Shown here: piece by piece, positions 1 to 10,757 of the stretch | How positions within the stretch are numbered: position 1 is the first letter of the stretch | Layout of the letters: each line of letters begins with the position of its first letter | Assembly: GCF_000516985.1 (NCBI RefSeq) | Contig: NW_006917093.1 | Coordinates: 2,542,001-2,606,000 of the forward strand | Direction: 5' to 3' | Length of the DNA: 64,000 nt | Source: Pestalotiopsis fici W106-1 | Lineage: Eukaryota; Ascomycota; Sordariomycetes; Amphisphaeriales; Sporocadaceae | Position numbers and translations under genes: made by a program | The notes under the pieces: model-generated | Seen by the model: the letters and a program-made list of their open reading frames with translations, nothing else | What the model was told of the DNA's origin: nothing | Database searches by the model: none

Positions 1-3000
1 ACGCCCCGTTTCCTTCGACATGCGCCCCTGATTATGGTCGACTACCCCGGCGAGATGTCTCTCAACCAAATCTACGGAACGTTCAACAGTGCCGTGCTCA
101 AGACGCACAACGACATTCGTGGCTATGCCGACGACTTTACACAGGCCATGGTCAGATTCTATCTGGAGTCTCAACAGAGATTCACCGCAAAGGACCAGCC
201 ACACTACGTCTACAGTCCACGTGAACTGACAAGATGGGTGCGTGGTGTGTATGAGGCTTTGCGCGAGGTAGAGTCCATGAATCTGAACGGACTGGTCCGC
301 ATCTGGGCCCATGAAGCCTTGCGTCTTTTCCATGATCGACTGGTCACGGAACAGGAGAGACAATGGACGATTGAGGCTATCAACAGAATCGCTCTGAAAT
401 ACTTCCCGCAAATCGACGAAGCCAAGGCACTTGGTGGGCCCATCTTGTTCTCAAATTGGCTCAACAGAAACTATGTCCCTGTTGGAAGAGAAGAGTTGCG
501 TACCTTTGTCAAGGAGCGTCTCAAGACTTTTTGCGAAGAAGAAGTCGACATGCCATTGGTTCTGTTCAACGAGGTGCTCGAGCACGCTTTGCGCATCGAC
601 CGTGTGTTCCAGCAGCCTCAAGGCCATCTCATTCTCATTGGTGTCAGTGGCAGCGGAAAGACTACACTGTCGCGTTTTGTTGCTTGGATGAATGGTCTGA
701 AGGTCTTCCAAATCAAGGTCCATGGCAGATACTCTGCCACCGACTTTGATGACGACTTGCGAGATGTCCTCCGCGCTTGTGGAACTAAAGATCAGAAAAT
801 GTGCTTTATTATGGACGAGTCCAACGTTTTGGATTCCGGTTTCCTCGAGCGCATGAATACACTGCTAGCCAATGCAGAGGTTCCTGGTCTCTTCGAAGGC
901 GACGAATACACTACTTTGATGACGGCCTGCAGAGAAGGAGCACAAAGAGAGGGCCAAATTCTTGATTCCAATGATGAGCTGTACAAATGGTTCACCGGAA
1001 AGATTGTGAAGAACCTGCACGTGGTTTTCACGATGAACCCGCCCGAGGAAGGCCTGTCCTCAAAGGCTGCTACCAGTCCTGCACTGTTCAACCGTTGCGT
1101 TCTTAACTGGATGGGCGACTGGTCTGACGAGGCTTTCTTCCAAGTTGGCAAGGAGTTGACATCCAAGATTGACCTTGACCGACCTGACTTTGTTTCCGCT
1201 GACACGATTCCGGTAGCTTATCGGGGTTTGGAACTCCCAGCATCTCACAGAGACACCGTTATCAACTCCATGGTCTACATCCACCACTCGCTGCATCAAT
1301 TCAATCGCCGCCTGCGAACGCAGCAGAATAAGACTACTTTCTTGACGCCTCGACACTTTTTGGATTTTGTTGCGCAGTATGTGAATTTGTACAATGAAAA
1401 ACGCGACGAACTAGAAGACCAGCAACGCCATCTTAACGTTGGTCTAACCAAACTCAACCAAACCGTGGACGACGTCAACGATCTTGAAAAGAAATTGAAG
1501 ATCTTCGAAAAGGAGCTCGAAGAGAAGATTGCTGAATCAAAGATCAAGCTCTCGAAAATGGTCGAAGCAAAGGCCTCAGTCAGCGCGAAACAAACGACGG
1601 CATCAAAACTCCAGGAAACATTGTCAGTCAGGACCGAGCGGATCGAAGAGCGCAAGACGCAGGTCGACCAACAACTTGCCGACGCAGGTCCCGCTATCGA
1701 GGCAGCAAGAAGTGCTGTGAGCTCAATCAAGAAACAGCACATGACCGAACTTGCTGTCTTCGGATCTCCCCCACAATACGTCAAGAATACCATCTACGCC
1801 GTCTTGGTCCTGCTAGGGCAGCCTGAAAAAGAAGGTGATTGGAACCTAAGCAGAGCTGCGACGCGTAGCAGAGATTTCCAAGATCAGGTCGCAAACTACG
1901 ATGCAAGAACGATGACGAAGGCAGTTCGGGCAAAGATTCAGAAAACATACCTGAACGATGACAATTTTACTGTGGAGGCAGTCTACAGATCGAGCAAAGC
2001 CTGTGGTCCATTGCTGCAATGGCTGAAAGCACAGGTCAAGTACTCTGAGATGCTTGAAGTGGTCCAACCCCTCAATAGCGAAGTTGACGAACTTGAAGAG
2101 GAATTGGTTGAAACCACGGCCGAACACGAAGCGATCAAGGAACAGCTGGTTTCACTCGAGAAGAGAGAGAAGGGGCTTACTTCCGAGTTCCAAGTCCTCA
2201 CCTCGGATATTTCGGACAAACAGAAGAATCTGGACCAAGTGAAGTCTAAATTGGACCGCAGCAATAAGCTCATCCGTGACCTCTCTTCTGAGAGATACCG
2301 ATGGGATGAGTCGAGCAAATCTTTTGCGATCCAGATGGGCACTCTTGTTGGCGATGTACTGCTGGCGGCTGCCTTCCTGGCATACGGTGGCTTGTACGAT
2401 CAAGTATTCCGAAAGTCTATGATGGACGACTGGCTCCAGCAGGTCGCAGCATCTGGACTGCAGCTGAAACAAGCGAATGCGATTACCGAGTATCTTTCGG
2501 TAGCTGACGAGCGATTACACTGGCAAACGAATGGCCTGCCGGTTGACAACCTCTGTACCGAGAACGCAATCATACTCAAGCGTTACAACCGTTACCCGTT
2601 GATCGTGGATCCGTCTGGTGGAATCACAGAGTTCCTGCTCAAGGACTTCAAAGACCGTCGCCTGACCGTTACCAGCTTCCTCGATGCCAACTTTGCAAAG
2701 CAACTCGAAAGTGCCATTCGTTTTGGTAATCCCATCCTGATTCAAGATGCAGAGCACCTCGACCCGGTCTTGAACCCGGTCTTGAACAGGGAATACCAAA
2801 GGACAGGCGGCCGTGTCCTGATTCAGCTCGGCAAGCAGCAAATTGACTTTTCGCCGTCTTTCAAGCTGTACCTCTCCACGCGAGATCCATCAGTATCGTT
2901 CCCGCCCGATATTTGTAGTCGTACGACTTTTGTCAACTTTACTGTGACCCAAAGCAGTCTGCAAACCCAGTCCTTGGATCAGGTGTTGAAATCTGAACGC

Positions 3001-4957
3001 CCTGACGTGGATGAGAAACGCTCCAATTCCATCAAAGCCCAGGGAGAGTACAAGATCACACTCCGCAGGCTCGAGGACAATCTCCTCCAGGCTTTGAACG
3101 AATCTGAAGGAAATCTGCTCGAGAACAATGACGTCATTAGCAAACTCGAGAGTCTCAAGAAGGAGGCGGCCGATATTGCTGAGAAGATGAGCGATGGCGA
3201 GAATGCCATGGCTGAACTGGAGACAACTACTCGCCAATACAACGTTGTCGCACAGTCATGTAGCTCGATATTTTCTGTGCTGGATCAATTGCACAATATT
3301 GACCGCTTCTATCAATTCTCGCTGCAGTACTTCCTCGACATCTTCACCAAGGTGCTGCGCGAGAATGACAGTTTAGCCAAGGAGCCCAAGGAGAATGACG
3401 AGGCTCGTCGCAAGATCATCGTACGTGATCTATTTGTCAGTACATTCAAGCAGACGGCATCCAGTCTCTTCCAGAAACACCTAATCATTTTTGCCCTACT
3501 GCTCCTCCGAGCTGCGCCAAAGCAGTTCTACGCAATGGACAAGGATGTGCTTGACGTCGTTTTGAGTGAGCACACACAAGGCCGGGATCTCTCAACCGAG
3601 ACAGATGCCAAGGCCGAGGCAATCACAAAGGCAAAGGAGATCAGTGTGCTTGCGAGCAAGCTCGACTCCATACCAGATACTGCCTGGGACAAGTTTTTGA
3701 CAGAGGAGAATGCTGAAGACCACATTCCACAACCGTGGGATGCCGACACTGGCCTGTACGATCAAGGTCTATTGTCCCTACTCCTTGTCAAGCTCTTCCG
3801 AGTGGATCGTTTTGTGCCAGCGGCAGAGCGACTCGTCACTTCTGTTTTTGGTTCTGGCTTCTTTGATGTTACCGAGGATCTCAAACGCACAACCGAGCAG
3901 GTGAAGTTGGGTACTCCAATCTCCCTGGTCTCAACCCGAGGATTTGATGCAAGCTACAAGGTCGACCAGCTGGTCCAGCGACTGGGCGTCTCTTGCACCA
4001 ATGTGGCAATGGGCTCCAAGAAATCTCAGGATGTGGCAGACAAGGCTATTGCCGATGCTTCCAGTAATGGACGCTGGGTATTGATCAAGAATGTGCACCT
4101 GACTCCAGACTGGCTCCAGTCATTGGAGAAGCGACTCGAATCGAGAAAGCAACCGCATCCCGACTTTAGGCTGTTCTTGTCAATGGAGGCACAGCCCAAG
4201 ATACCGGTCAACTTCCTACGGGCCTCTCGTATCTTGATGAATGAACAGTCCGCGGGTATCAGGGCAAACATGAAGGACACAATGACCTCGTTCTCGAGCA
4301 GAGCCGTCAAGGACCCGCGTGAAAGAACCAGACTCTACTTCCTCTTGTCATTCTTGCATGCAGTGATTCAAGAGCGCTTGCGATACGCACCCTTGGGCTG
4401 GAAGCAATTCTGGGAGTTCAACGATTCTGATGTGAGTATCTGTCTTCCCGCAATGCTTTGTGAAATACCTACTGACTGAAATATAGTATGAATGCTCTGC
4501 ATTTATCGTCGATACTTGGCTCGAGCATATTGCCCAGAACCGTTCCAATGTCGATCCCAAGAATATCCCGTGGGACATGATCCGTAGCCTGGTTCGCATC
4601 ACTTACGGCGGCAAGATTGATGATGATGGCGATTACCAGGTGCTAGACGGTCTGGTGAACAAGACTTTGCACGTGAATGCCTTTGAACACGAGCACAAGC
4701 TCGTCGAGGATAGTGAAAGTGGCGGGCTCACAGTGCCTAGTGAGGGCAGCCTCCAGGCATTCCAAGACTGGATCAACAAGTTGCCTGAGCGAGAACCACC
4801 AACCTACCTGGGACTCCCGGCCAATGCAGAAAAGCTTCTTTTGGCTGCTCAGAGCAAGGATGTTATCAACCAAGCGAGAGATTTGAGCAAGAAGTTGGAC
4901 GAGTCTGAGCAACTCATGGACGAAGGCGAAGACCACAATGCAGAGGCTTCTGCCTAA
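1..4957 (+). CDS. Cytoplasmic dynein 1 heavy chain, C-terminal part (5'-truncated by window edge)
   Basis: Motor subunit of cytoplasmic dynein, the minus-end microtubule motor that moves nuclei, endosomes and spindles. The reading frame is open from base 1, so only the 3' part is present. Exons are 1-4431 and 4487-4957, joined by a 55-nt phase-0 intron (GTGAGT...ATAG). The segment starts in late AAA3 (VDYPG / IYGTF motif), then AAA4 with a clear P-loop GVSGSGKT at 640-663, followed by the two-helix stalk coiled coil (about 1430-1750 and 2040-2330) flanking the microtubule-binding domain (about 1750-2040). AAA5 (about 2330-3200) and AAA6 follow. The protein stops soon after AAA6 with an acidic tail, so the roughly 300-residue C-terminal cap of animal dyneins is absent, as is usual in fungi. 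Identity is very secure; orthology to nudA/DYN1 is from family knowledge. Confidence 0.97.
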
Positions 4958-6092
4958 GGGCGTTGTAGGGCTGAATAGTTTTGAGGCTGGAAGATAGGAT
5001 TTTGTTTCGTTTCGTTCTATGTACTATATGATGTACCTTTGTAAGAGGGATTGCGTCTCTGTCTTTCACTTTTTTCCCTTCCCTTTCCCCTGCATGATAC
5101 AGCCTGATACCCTTAGAGCATTTCCTATCTGCTCCTCTTGTATCATCAACATCAGACAAGCATGCCTGTTCCTTGCGCAGTTATTTTTCTGTTTGTAAAT
5201 ATTAGAGTCTGATGCTGTAATAGAAGAACTGCCAAACATCATTGTGTCGTGCTGCTTGTTCCTCCTGGCCTGTAGATGCTCCACGGTTGGTTATTAATGC
5301 GCCACAAGTGGCTGGAGCCTGTGGTTATCCGTGTACAGCCTCATCATAGAGTCTGTTGGTTGTGCAGGAAGGGCTTTGGCTTCCCGTTGAGCGCACGATT
5401 AGTTTCTGCTTAGAAGAGTGGTTGCTAAATCTATCTTCTTTTCTACGGTACGGTCATACCAGTAACGATTCAAGCAGCTGTCGATCTACTCACTGAAATG
5501 GTGGGTTATTGATTTTCTTTTCTCACTTCTTCCTCTTCTGCGCTTCTTCTCTTAACAGATCCGGACTACGTCGGATATGTGCTTCATTCTGTGAGACTGA
5601 TCAGCTGGCCTTGTTCCGAATCAGTGACTCAAGGTGAAGCCAGAACAGAGCCAGCATCAACCGAGCCCTCCAGACAAGGTGAGTCGATGGATATTTGATG
5701 ATTTGATGATTTGATGATTTGATAGATGATTATTATGATGGGAGCTCAGATCGACCACTCAAGATGCTGATGGGTTCCTTCCCAGTCAAGGTGATGTTCA
5801 TCAGGGCAAAAGCCTACAGCCAGGAAGTTGTAATGGGAGGAAGCCACTGAGTGTACCTGCCATAGAAACTCGAACAGTGAGCATACTGGACACTGATATG
5901 CCGTCATCTAGGAATTCCCACCCAAGTCTGTCCTTGTCCTTCAAAGCACAGCTCGAACTGATCTTATTACATCACGCTAGCTCAGCGGGAGTGCGAACAC
6001 GCTCATACATGATTCTAGGTCTTGTTTACTATAATCGAAAGACATCATTATTTTGACCTCCATCGATTACTCGCCCACACTCATCGATTGCA
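4958..6092. other. Spacer between dynein and SUMO-like gene
   Basis: About 1.1 kb without a supportable gene. It holds the dynein 3' UTR, a short octamer tandem repeat (5694-5725, listed separately) and the promoter of the SUMO-like gene. A sequence resembling a tRNA A-box lies near 5979 but has no partner elements. Confidence 0.6.
5694..5725. repeat. Octamer tandem repeat, four copies
   Basis: Four consecutive copies of the 8-mer tttgatga (the last one ends in tag instead of tga). It lies in non-coding sequence between the dynein and SUMO-like genes and looks like an ordinary microsatellite. Confidence 0.9.
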
Positions 6093-6602
6093 ATGTCTGG
6101 CTCAGCATTGTCCTCCCACCCCGACGGGAAGACGAAAATGGAAGGAGCATCAGTAGACAGTCATGTTCCCGTGGCTCCCGCAGCGGCGGCGGCAGCAGCA
6201 GCATCTCAGTCTGAAGTGCAGCAGCAGAATGAGATCATCAAGTTGCAAGTAAAGCAAAGCGCGCGATACCAGCGCACAAGTCTCGTCAAAATACGACGCA
6301 CGTCGCCTCTCGGGGCCATGATGGAATTCTTTGCTGCTCAAGCCGGTCGGCATGTGGACAGGCTTCGCTTCGTCACGTTTGACGGCCAGAGAATGCACAA
6401 GGACCAAACTGCCAATGATGTAAGTCGATGGCACCTTTGCATCCCTTTACTTAACGCTGTCGAATGAAATCTGTGCATTGCTAATAACGAGTCTTGCAAT
6501 CTAAATCAGCTCGAGCTCGAGGATGGCGATCTGATAGACGTTCTGGAGGAGCAAGATGGAGGAGGAGGAGGACAAGTGCATCTAAAGGTGACGACGGTGT
6601 GA
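6093..6602 (+). CDS. SUMO-like ubiquitin-fold protein
   Basis: Predicted 139-residue protein of the SUMO/Smt3 family, proteins that are conjugated to lysines of nuclear targets. Exons are 6093-6419 and 6510-6602; the 90-nt intron has a GTAAGT donor and a GCTAAT branch-like site. The N-terminus is flexible with eight consecutive alanines (about residues 30-37). The ubiquitin fold spans about residues 48-127, including the SUMO-typical FDGQRM turn and the LELEDGDLIDV strand followed by EEQDGG. The family normally ends at the diglycine. Here five glycines and then QVHLKVTTV follow, which would be a precursor tail for a Ulp-type protease. The core is clearly more diverged than canonical fungal SUMO and has one extra residue before FDG. 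It could be a second SUMO gene or a Rad60-type SUMO-like protein. Family is secure, exact paralogue is not. Confidence 0.82.
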
Positions 6603-8191
6603 ATATGGAATGGTCAGGGTTGGCGCGCAAGGCTAGGCTCGGTAATGATGCGTCGTGGTTGTTGGGGCAGGCACGTCTGTTTTCCCCCAAGCGAAATTGT
6701 ACACACGACGAATTGTTCTTGGAACGATAAGCACACTTATACAATAGCGTAGCACATCAAGGAACTGTTTATGGAGATGTCTCTTATAATCGATGAGGAC
6801 CCCGTACCAACACTGGATTGACATTGTACCTACCAGTGGTAACATTTCAGGATTGGATCTTGGGATTCTTGGCACAAACCCCACGTTACGTACTATTCTA
6901 TAGGCTTGGAAGGGGATCCAAATGTGGATTACTTTTAGGTACCGTGCCGTGGCCCCGAACCGGCGTGCCGAGGTATCTTTAATGTACGGCAGGGGCAGGG
7001 TACGAGGATACAATGGACCGACCGACTTGTTATTACAACACCACTGTAACTAGTAATGTACTTTGTTACCTACCCCAAAGCACTGAGTGAGATCTACCTA
7101 TAAACGCTTTGCTCAGTTGCACCCTCCACAAACCAAAAAAAAATCATCCTTTCCGCCCGCGCATAAATATCAAATCTCATTTCTCGGAGATTATGAAGTG
7201 CAGACGAGTGCCTCTTGTTGCTCTTCAATTTCGTCTATCACGTCGATTCATCATGCACAAGCTGGTCACCTAATGTACATTACTTTTGTTCCCTCGGCCC
7301 ATTCCCTAGGCATGGCATGTTTAGCAGAGAGACGACCCCCCCTCCATTTCCCCAGATTTTGGCACTTCTGTTTTTGGGGGCCGCGCCATTCTCCCAGAAC
7401 AGGAAATCCCCCTGTAAAGGAGAAATGTTACCCGGGCTTACCCCCCTTCAGCTATCTGGGCTACCGCAGATGATGTATTTCCTATAATAACGTTATGATA
7501 ACCCAATACATAGAGTTCAAATTCAATGTATAGTAATTAATGGACCTTTTGATACCAAGTTTGACGAGTACCAGACTGCTAATATCGTTCGCTATTTGAA
7601 TGTCTTGAGATAAAGTTGCTTCAGGTGCCGTATTCAAATGCCGGATTATAGCTTATACAACCAGACTCCAGGTGCAGGCTGTAGCTGTAGGTTCAGGCTC
7701 TATGCGTATGTTCTTTGCGATATACTCAAGTCACACACCGCACTCTTATCCAATTTAGAATTTAAGAATCCCTCTGGGTACAACCTCTGGCGGTTCTTAC
7801 AACGGTATATCATATTTACTCAAATGCCGGGATCTGACATGGCCCTTCAATGCGGTAGCCCGGATAGTGAGGGGGGGTGTAGCTCGGATAACATTTCTCC
7901 TGTAAGACCGCTAATCCACTCAGTACCTACTACTATTACTAGGTACTCCCTCCCCTAAGGGTATGTAGCACATGCCCAACCGGCTTTCTGTCCCGTTGTC
8001 TGTCTTATCGGGAAGGGCTGCAACAATAAACTCGACTGGGGATCTTGTCCATTTCTCTTATTCTGCCTTTTAAACCATTCCGATAGACAGCCTCGTTTAC
8101 CGCGCGTGTCTTTTTTTTTCTCCTTTTCCCTTGTCTTTTGTGTCGGCGACCTCACTTACAGAAAAGAGAAACACAGCGAGTCTTCTCCGCC
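6603..8191. other. Spacer between SUMO-like and PEX11C-like genes
   Basis: About 1.6 kb with no convincing gene. It contains scattered C/G runs (near 7340-7450 and 7870) and short open frames of shadow quality. The last 80 bases before the PEX11C-like start are pyrimidine-rich, as in many fungal promoters. Confidence 0.55.
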
Positions 8192-9202
8192 ATGTCATCG
8201 ACCGAGGTACAAGCGACCACGGACCTACCGTCGGGCGACCCGGTGCCCTCGTCATCGGCACCCTCGCCGTCGACACCGCCGAAGCCGCTGCCGCTGCGGG
8301 CGCTGCTCGAGGCGGCGCCGTCCAACGTGGACGCCTTCCTCGCGCACCTGCAGCGCTGCCTCAGCACCCCCTCGGGCATCGACACGGTCCTGCTGTTCCT
8401 GTGCTACTCGTCGCGCCTCTCGTCGGCCGCCCTCGAGCTCCTCACCCGCCCCGCCCTCAAGCGCGGCGCCGACCGGCTCCTCGCCATCGCCTCGGCCCTG
8501 CCCCCGAGCACCACGATCCTCTTCACCTCCACAAAGGCCCTGTTCCCGTCGCCCGGCGCCGCCATACTCCTCGAGCTCAGCCAGAGGCTCAAGACGTTTA
8601 GTGCTCTCCTCAGCGAGACGCGCACCTTTTTGCGGTTGTGGGGGTTGCTGGGCATGTACTTTTGGGGCCGAGGCCTGGTCCTACGACTACGGGAAGCGAG
8701 GAAAGCAGCAGCATCATCGGCAACAGGCGACGAAAAGGCTTCGGCCGCCGCCAAGATTGACAAGCTCGAAGTCTCCCTCGCCGCGTCGCAGCTCGTCGCC
8801 TGCGTCATCTTCCAAGCCCTCGAAAACGGCGGCTACCTGGCGCAGAAGAGCGTGCTAAAGTGGCAGCCGGCCACCATTGGCAAGGCCTACCGGTGGAGCG
8901 CCCGGTTCTGGGGCGCCTTTGTCGGGCTCAAGCTGGCCGAGCTGTTCCTGGACCGCTACCGCCGCGCCAGCGTGCCCAAGCGCCAGCGCATGGGCGACAA
9001 GACGGTCGCCGTCTTTGAGCGCGAGGAGGCCGAGTGGAGCACCGAGTGGCGCAAGCTCGTCGGCAGGAACATGGCCTGGTTCCCCCTCACGCTGCACTGG
9101 AGTCTGGAACAGGGTCTGTTCAATGAGCTGACGATTGGCGCGCTGGCAAGTATCCCCGGAGTCATTCAGATGCGGGATTTGTGGAGGAGGACAAGCGAAT
9201 GA
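8192..9202 (+). CDS. PEX11C-like peroxisomal membrane biogenesis protein
   Basis: Intronless gene for a 336-residue protein of the Pex11 family, which shapes and divides peroxisomes from within their membrane. I chose the ATG at 8192 (MSSTEV) rather than the in-frame codon at 8138, because the family N-terminus begins with a short Pro/Ser-rich segment and the upstream codons lie in the pyrimidine-rich leader. The Pex11 core starts around residue 40 (a SGIDTVLLFLCY-type first amphipathic region). It continues through the characteristic block of RLKTFSALLSETRTFLRLWG and then LGMYFWGRG, and ends with conserved C-terminal hydrophobic segments (WFPLTLHWSLEQG). A Lys/Ala-rich low-complexity linker lies near residues 170-190. 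GC-rich coding sequence. The subtype call (11C) rests on remembered family motifs. Confidence 0.85.
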   Translation: MSSTEVQATTDLPSGDPVPSSSAPSPSTPPKPLPLRALLEAAPSNVDAFLAHLQRCLSTPSGIDTVLLFLCYSSRLSSAALELLTRPALKRGADRLLAIASALPPSTTILFTSTKALFPSPGAAILLELSQRLKTFSALLSETRTFLRLWGLLGMYFWGRGLVLRLREARKAAASSATGDEKASAAAKIDKLEVSLAASQLVACVIFQALENGGYLAQKSVLKWQPATIGKAYRWSARFWGAFVGLKLAELFLDRYRRASVPKRQRMGDKTVAVFEREEAEWSTEWRKLVGRNMAWFPLTLHWSLEQGLFNELTIGALASIPGVIQMRDLWRRTSE

Positions 9203-9992
9203 TCAAGTTTATTATGATAATACCAACACCCATTTTGACGCGAGAATGATCATATGAAATGAATCCATTGTATCAGTGTTGAACTGTTATTGGTGTGCGA
9301 GCGGGAATCAACTAGCAGAATGCTGAGCCATATCTGGCAGTATAATGAAACAAGAGGGCGGCATTATCAAGTTCTCGACACTAGAGATCACATATACATT
9401 TAAAAGAACAAAAACTACAAAATTGTTGACCAATGAAAACTTACCACTATGCATATTCTGCAAAAGTTAATATTACGTGACGGTCCGGAATGGTACATGG
9501 CTTTCAATTGGTGGTATGCATATAGATCCTGACTATCATTAGGCCATGAATTATCAATAGTAGTAATGGTAATTTGCTCATCAACTCTATGGGCGCTACT
9601 AGTTGTATATACTAGAGAGATTATCCAGGTGGAACAACATGGGCGCATCCACAATCTTGAATTTATATTATTGTTGCATCATTTCGTCCCTATTCTAGGT
9701 TACGATTACAACTCCGTGACTGGACTAAATGTCCATTACATTAGAGTTTCGTGGTATTCTCACATCCGACTCACTCGGCCACTAATCATTTTTCTTCCAT
9801 CTGATAACCCAAATGTGCCCATGTCGGGAACTAAACTACCAGACGCCACGCAATGCTAAAGTTTATTATTGTACAATTCATCCCGAATCAATGTCATCTC
9901 ATCATTACCACACCTTTGTGGATATCATGGGCTGAATCGGTCAGCCATGATGGAGCCTTTCACCACCACAAATAGCAGTGGGGTATGTGCCT
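9203..9992. other. AT-rich convergent spacer
   Basis: 790 bases between the 3' ends of the PEX11C-like gene and the GPI-protein gene. AT-rich and without a supportable gene; presumably both 3' UTRs and terminators. Confidence 0.6.
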
Positions 9993-10757
9993 TTACATGA
10001 TTAGCATAGCTGCGCCTAACAAGGGCGCCAATATCATCATGGCCGGCAGTGCCAAGCTTGTCGCCCGACTTGTAATAACTGTATCGAAAGGACTTCCGCC
10101 TCCTTTGAGAGGCTTGGTGTCGGAAGTGGTGGATGTGGATGTGTCGCTAGACGTTGTGCTTGTGGCTTGCGTCGTTTGTGACGCTGCAGTGGTCGTCGAT
10201 ATTATAGTTTCCGTCGTGGAGCTGTCCGACGATGGCACATTGATAATGGCGGTACTGGAAGTGCTCTGTACAGAGGTGGATGTGGTGGTTGTGGTATCTA
10301 TTGCGCTGCTCGTCGTCGTAAGCGTTTGCACCGAGGTTGTGGCCGCCGTCGTCGATTTGCTTGATGTAGTGGGCCGAACCGTGACTTGGACCGTGGTTGT
10401 GTCAGAATCAGCTCCGGGGCAAAGGGTTTCCAAAATCTTTCCATCAAGGACCAATCCCAGTAATGACTTGGAATTCACATCCAAGCCTCCACAGATGGCC
10501 TGGACGATGGTGCCCTCGGCCCTCAGGCCGCTGATACATAGTGTCGAGCACTGGTTGCCATTGGTGAAGTCCGTCTGCGTACATCCCGCAATTTGTGCGT
10601 TGTAAGCGACTATACATGGGGACGGTATCGCGTTCGAGGTGATGATTTGAAAGTTTGCCAATGACAGGGCAGACGTGGTCGACGTAAGCGCCAGCAGCAA
10701 CGTCGTGGCCGCCCTCGGTGGCCTCCATAGAGACCTCGTTTGTGAATGTTCCCACAT
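9993..10757 (-). CDS. Secreted Ser/Thr-rich protein, probable GPI anchor
   Basis: Single-exon gene for 254 residues. The ATG at 10757 (MWEHSQTRS) is favoured because it directly precedes a hydrophobic signal peptide (about residues 15-30, TLLLALTSTTSA) that an upstream start would bury. The mature N-terminal half (about residues 33-120) carries six cysteines in a compact pattern ending in ETLCPG. It is followed by about 100 residues of Thr/Ser repeats, typical of O-mannosylated wall stalks. The C-terminus is a hydrophobic tail (LALPAMMILAPLLGAAMLIM) after a small-residue stretch, the layout of a GPI-anchor signal. It therefore probably sits at the plasma membrane or is linked into the cell wall. 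No enzymatic domain is recognised. The six-cysteine spacing does not clearly match the eight-cysteine CFEM domain. Confidence 0.8.
   Translation of the reverse strand: MWEHSQTRSLWRPPRAATTLLLALTSTTSALSLANFQIITSNAIPSPCIVAYNAQIAGCTQTDFTNGNQCSTLCISGLRAEGTIVQAICGGLDVNSKSLLGLVLDGKILETLCPGADSDTTTVQVTVRPTTSSKSTTAATTSVQTLTTTSSAIDTTTTTSTSVQSTSSTAIINVPSSDSSTTETIISTTTAASQTTQATSTTSSDTSTSTTSDTKPLKGGGSPFDTVITSRATSLALPAMMILAPLLGAAMLIM

Noticed and set aside
5970..6045. tRNA-like segment: TAGCTCAGCGGG matches a pol III A-box and a D-stem can form
   Set aside because: No B-box (GGTTCRANNCC) follows, the acceptor arm has no complement, and the anticodon stem does not pair.
9985..10605. 206-codon Val-rich open frame on the + strand
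   Set aside because: Exact antisense of the Thr/Ser-rich GPI-protein gene; repeated ACN/AGC codons read backward create an open Val-rich frame.
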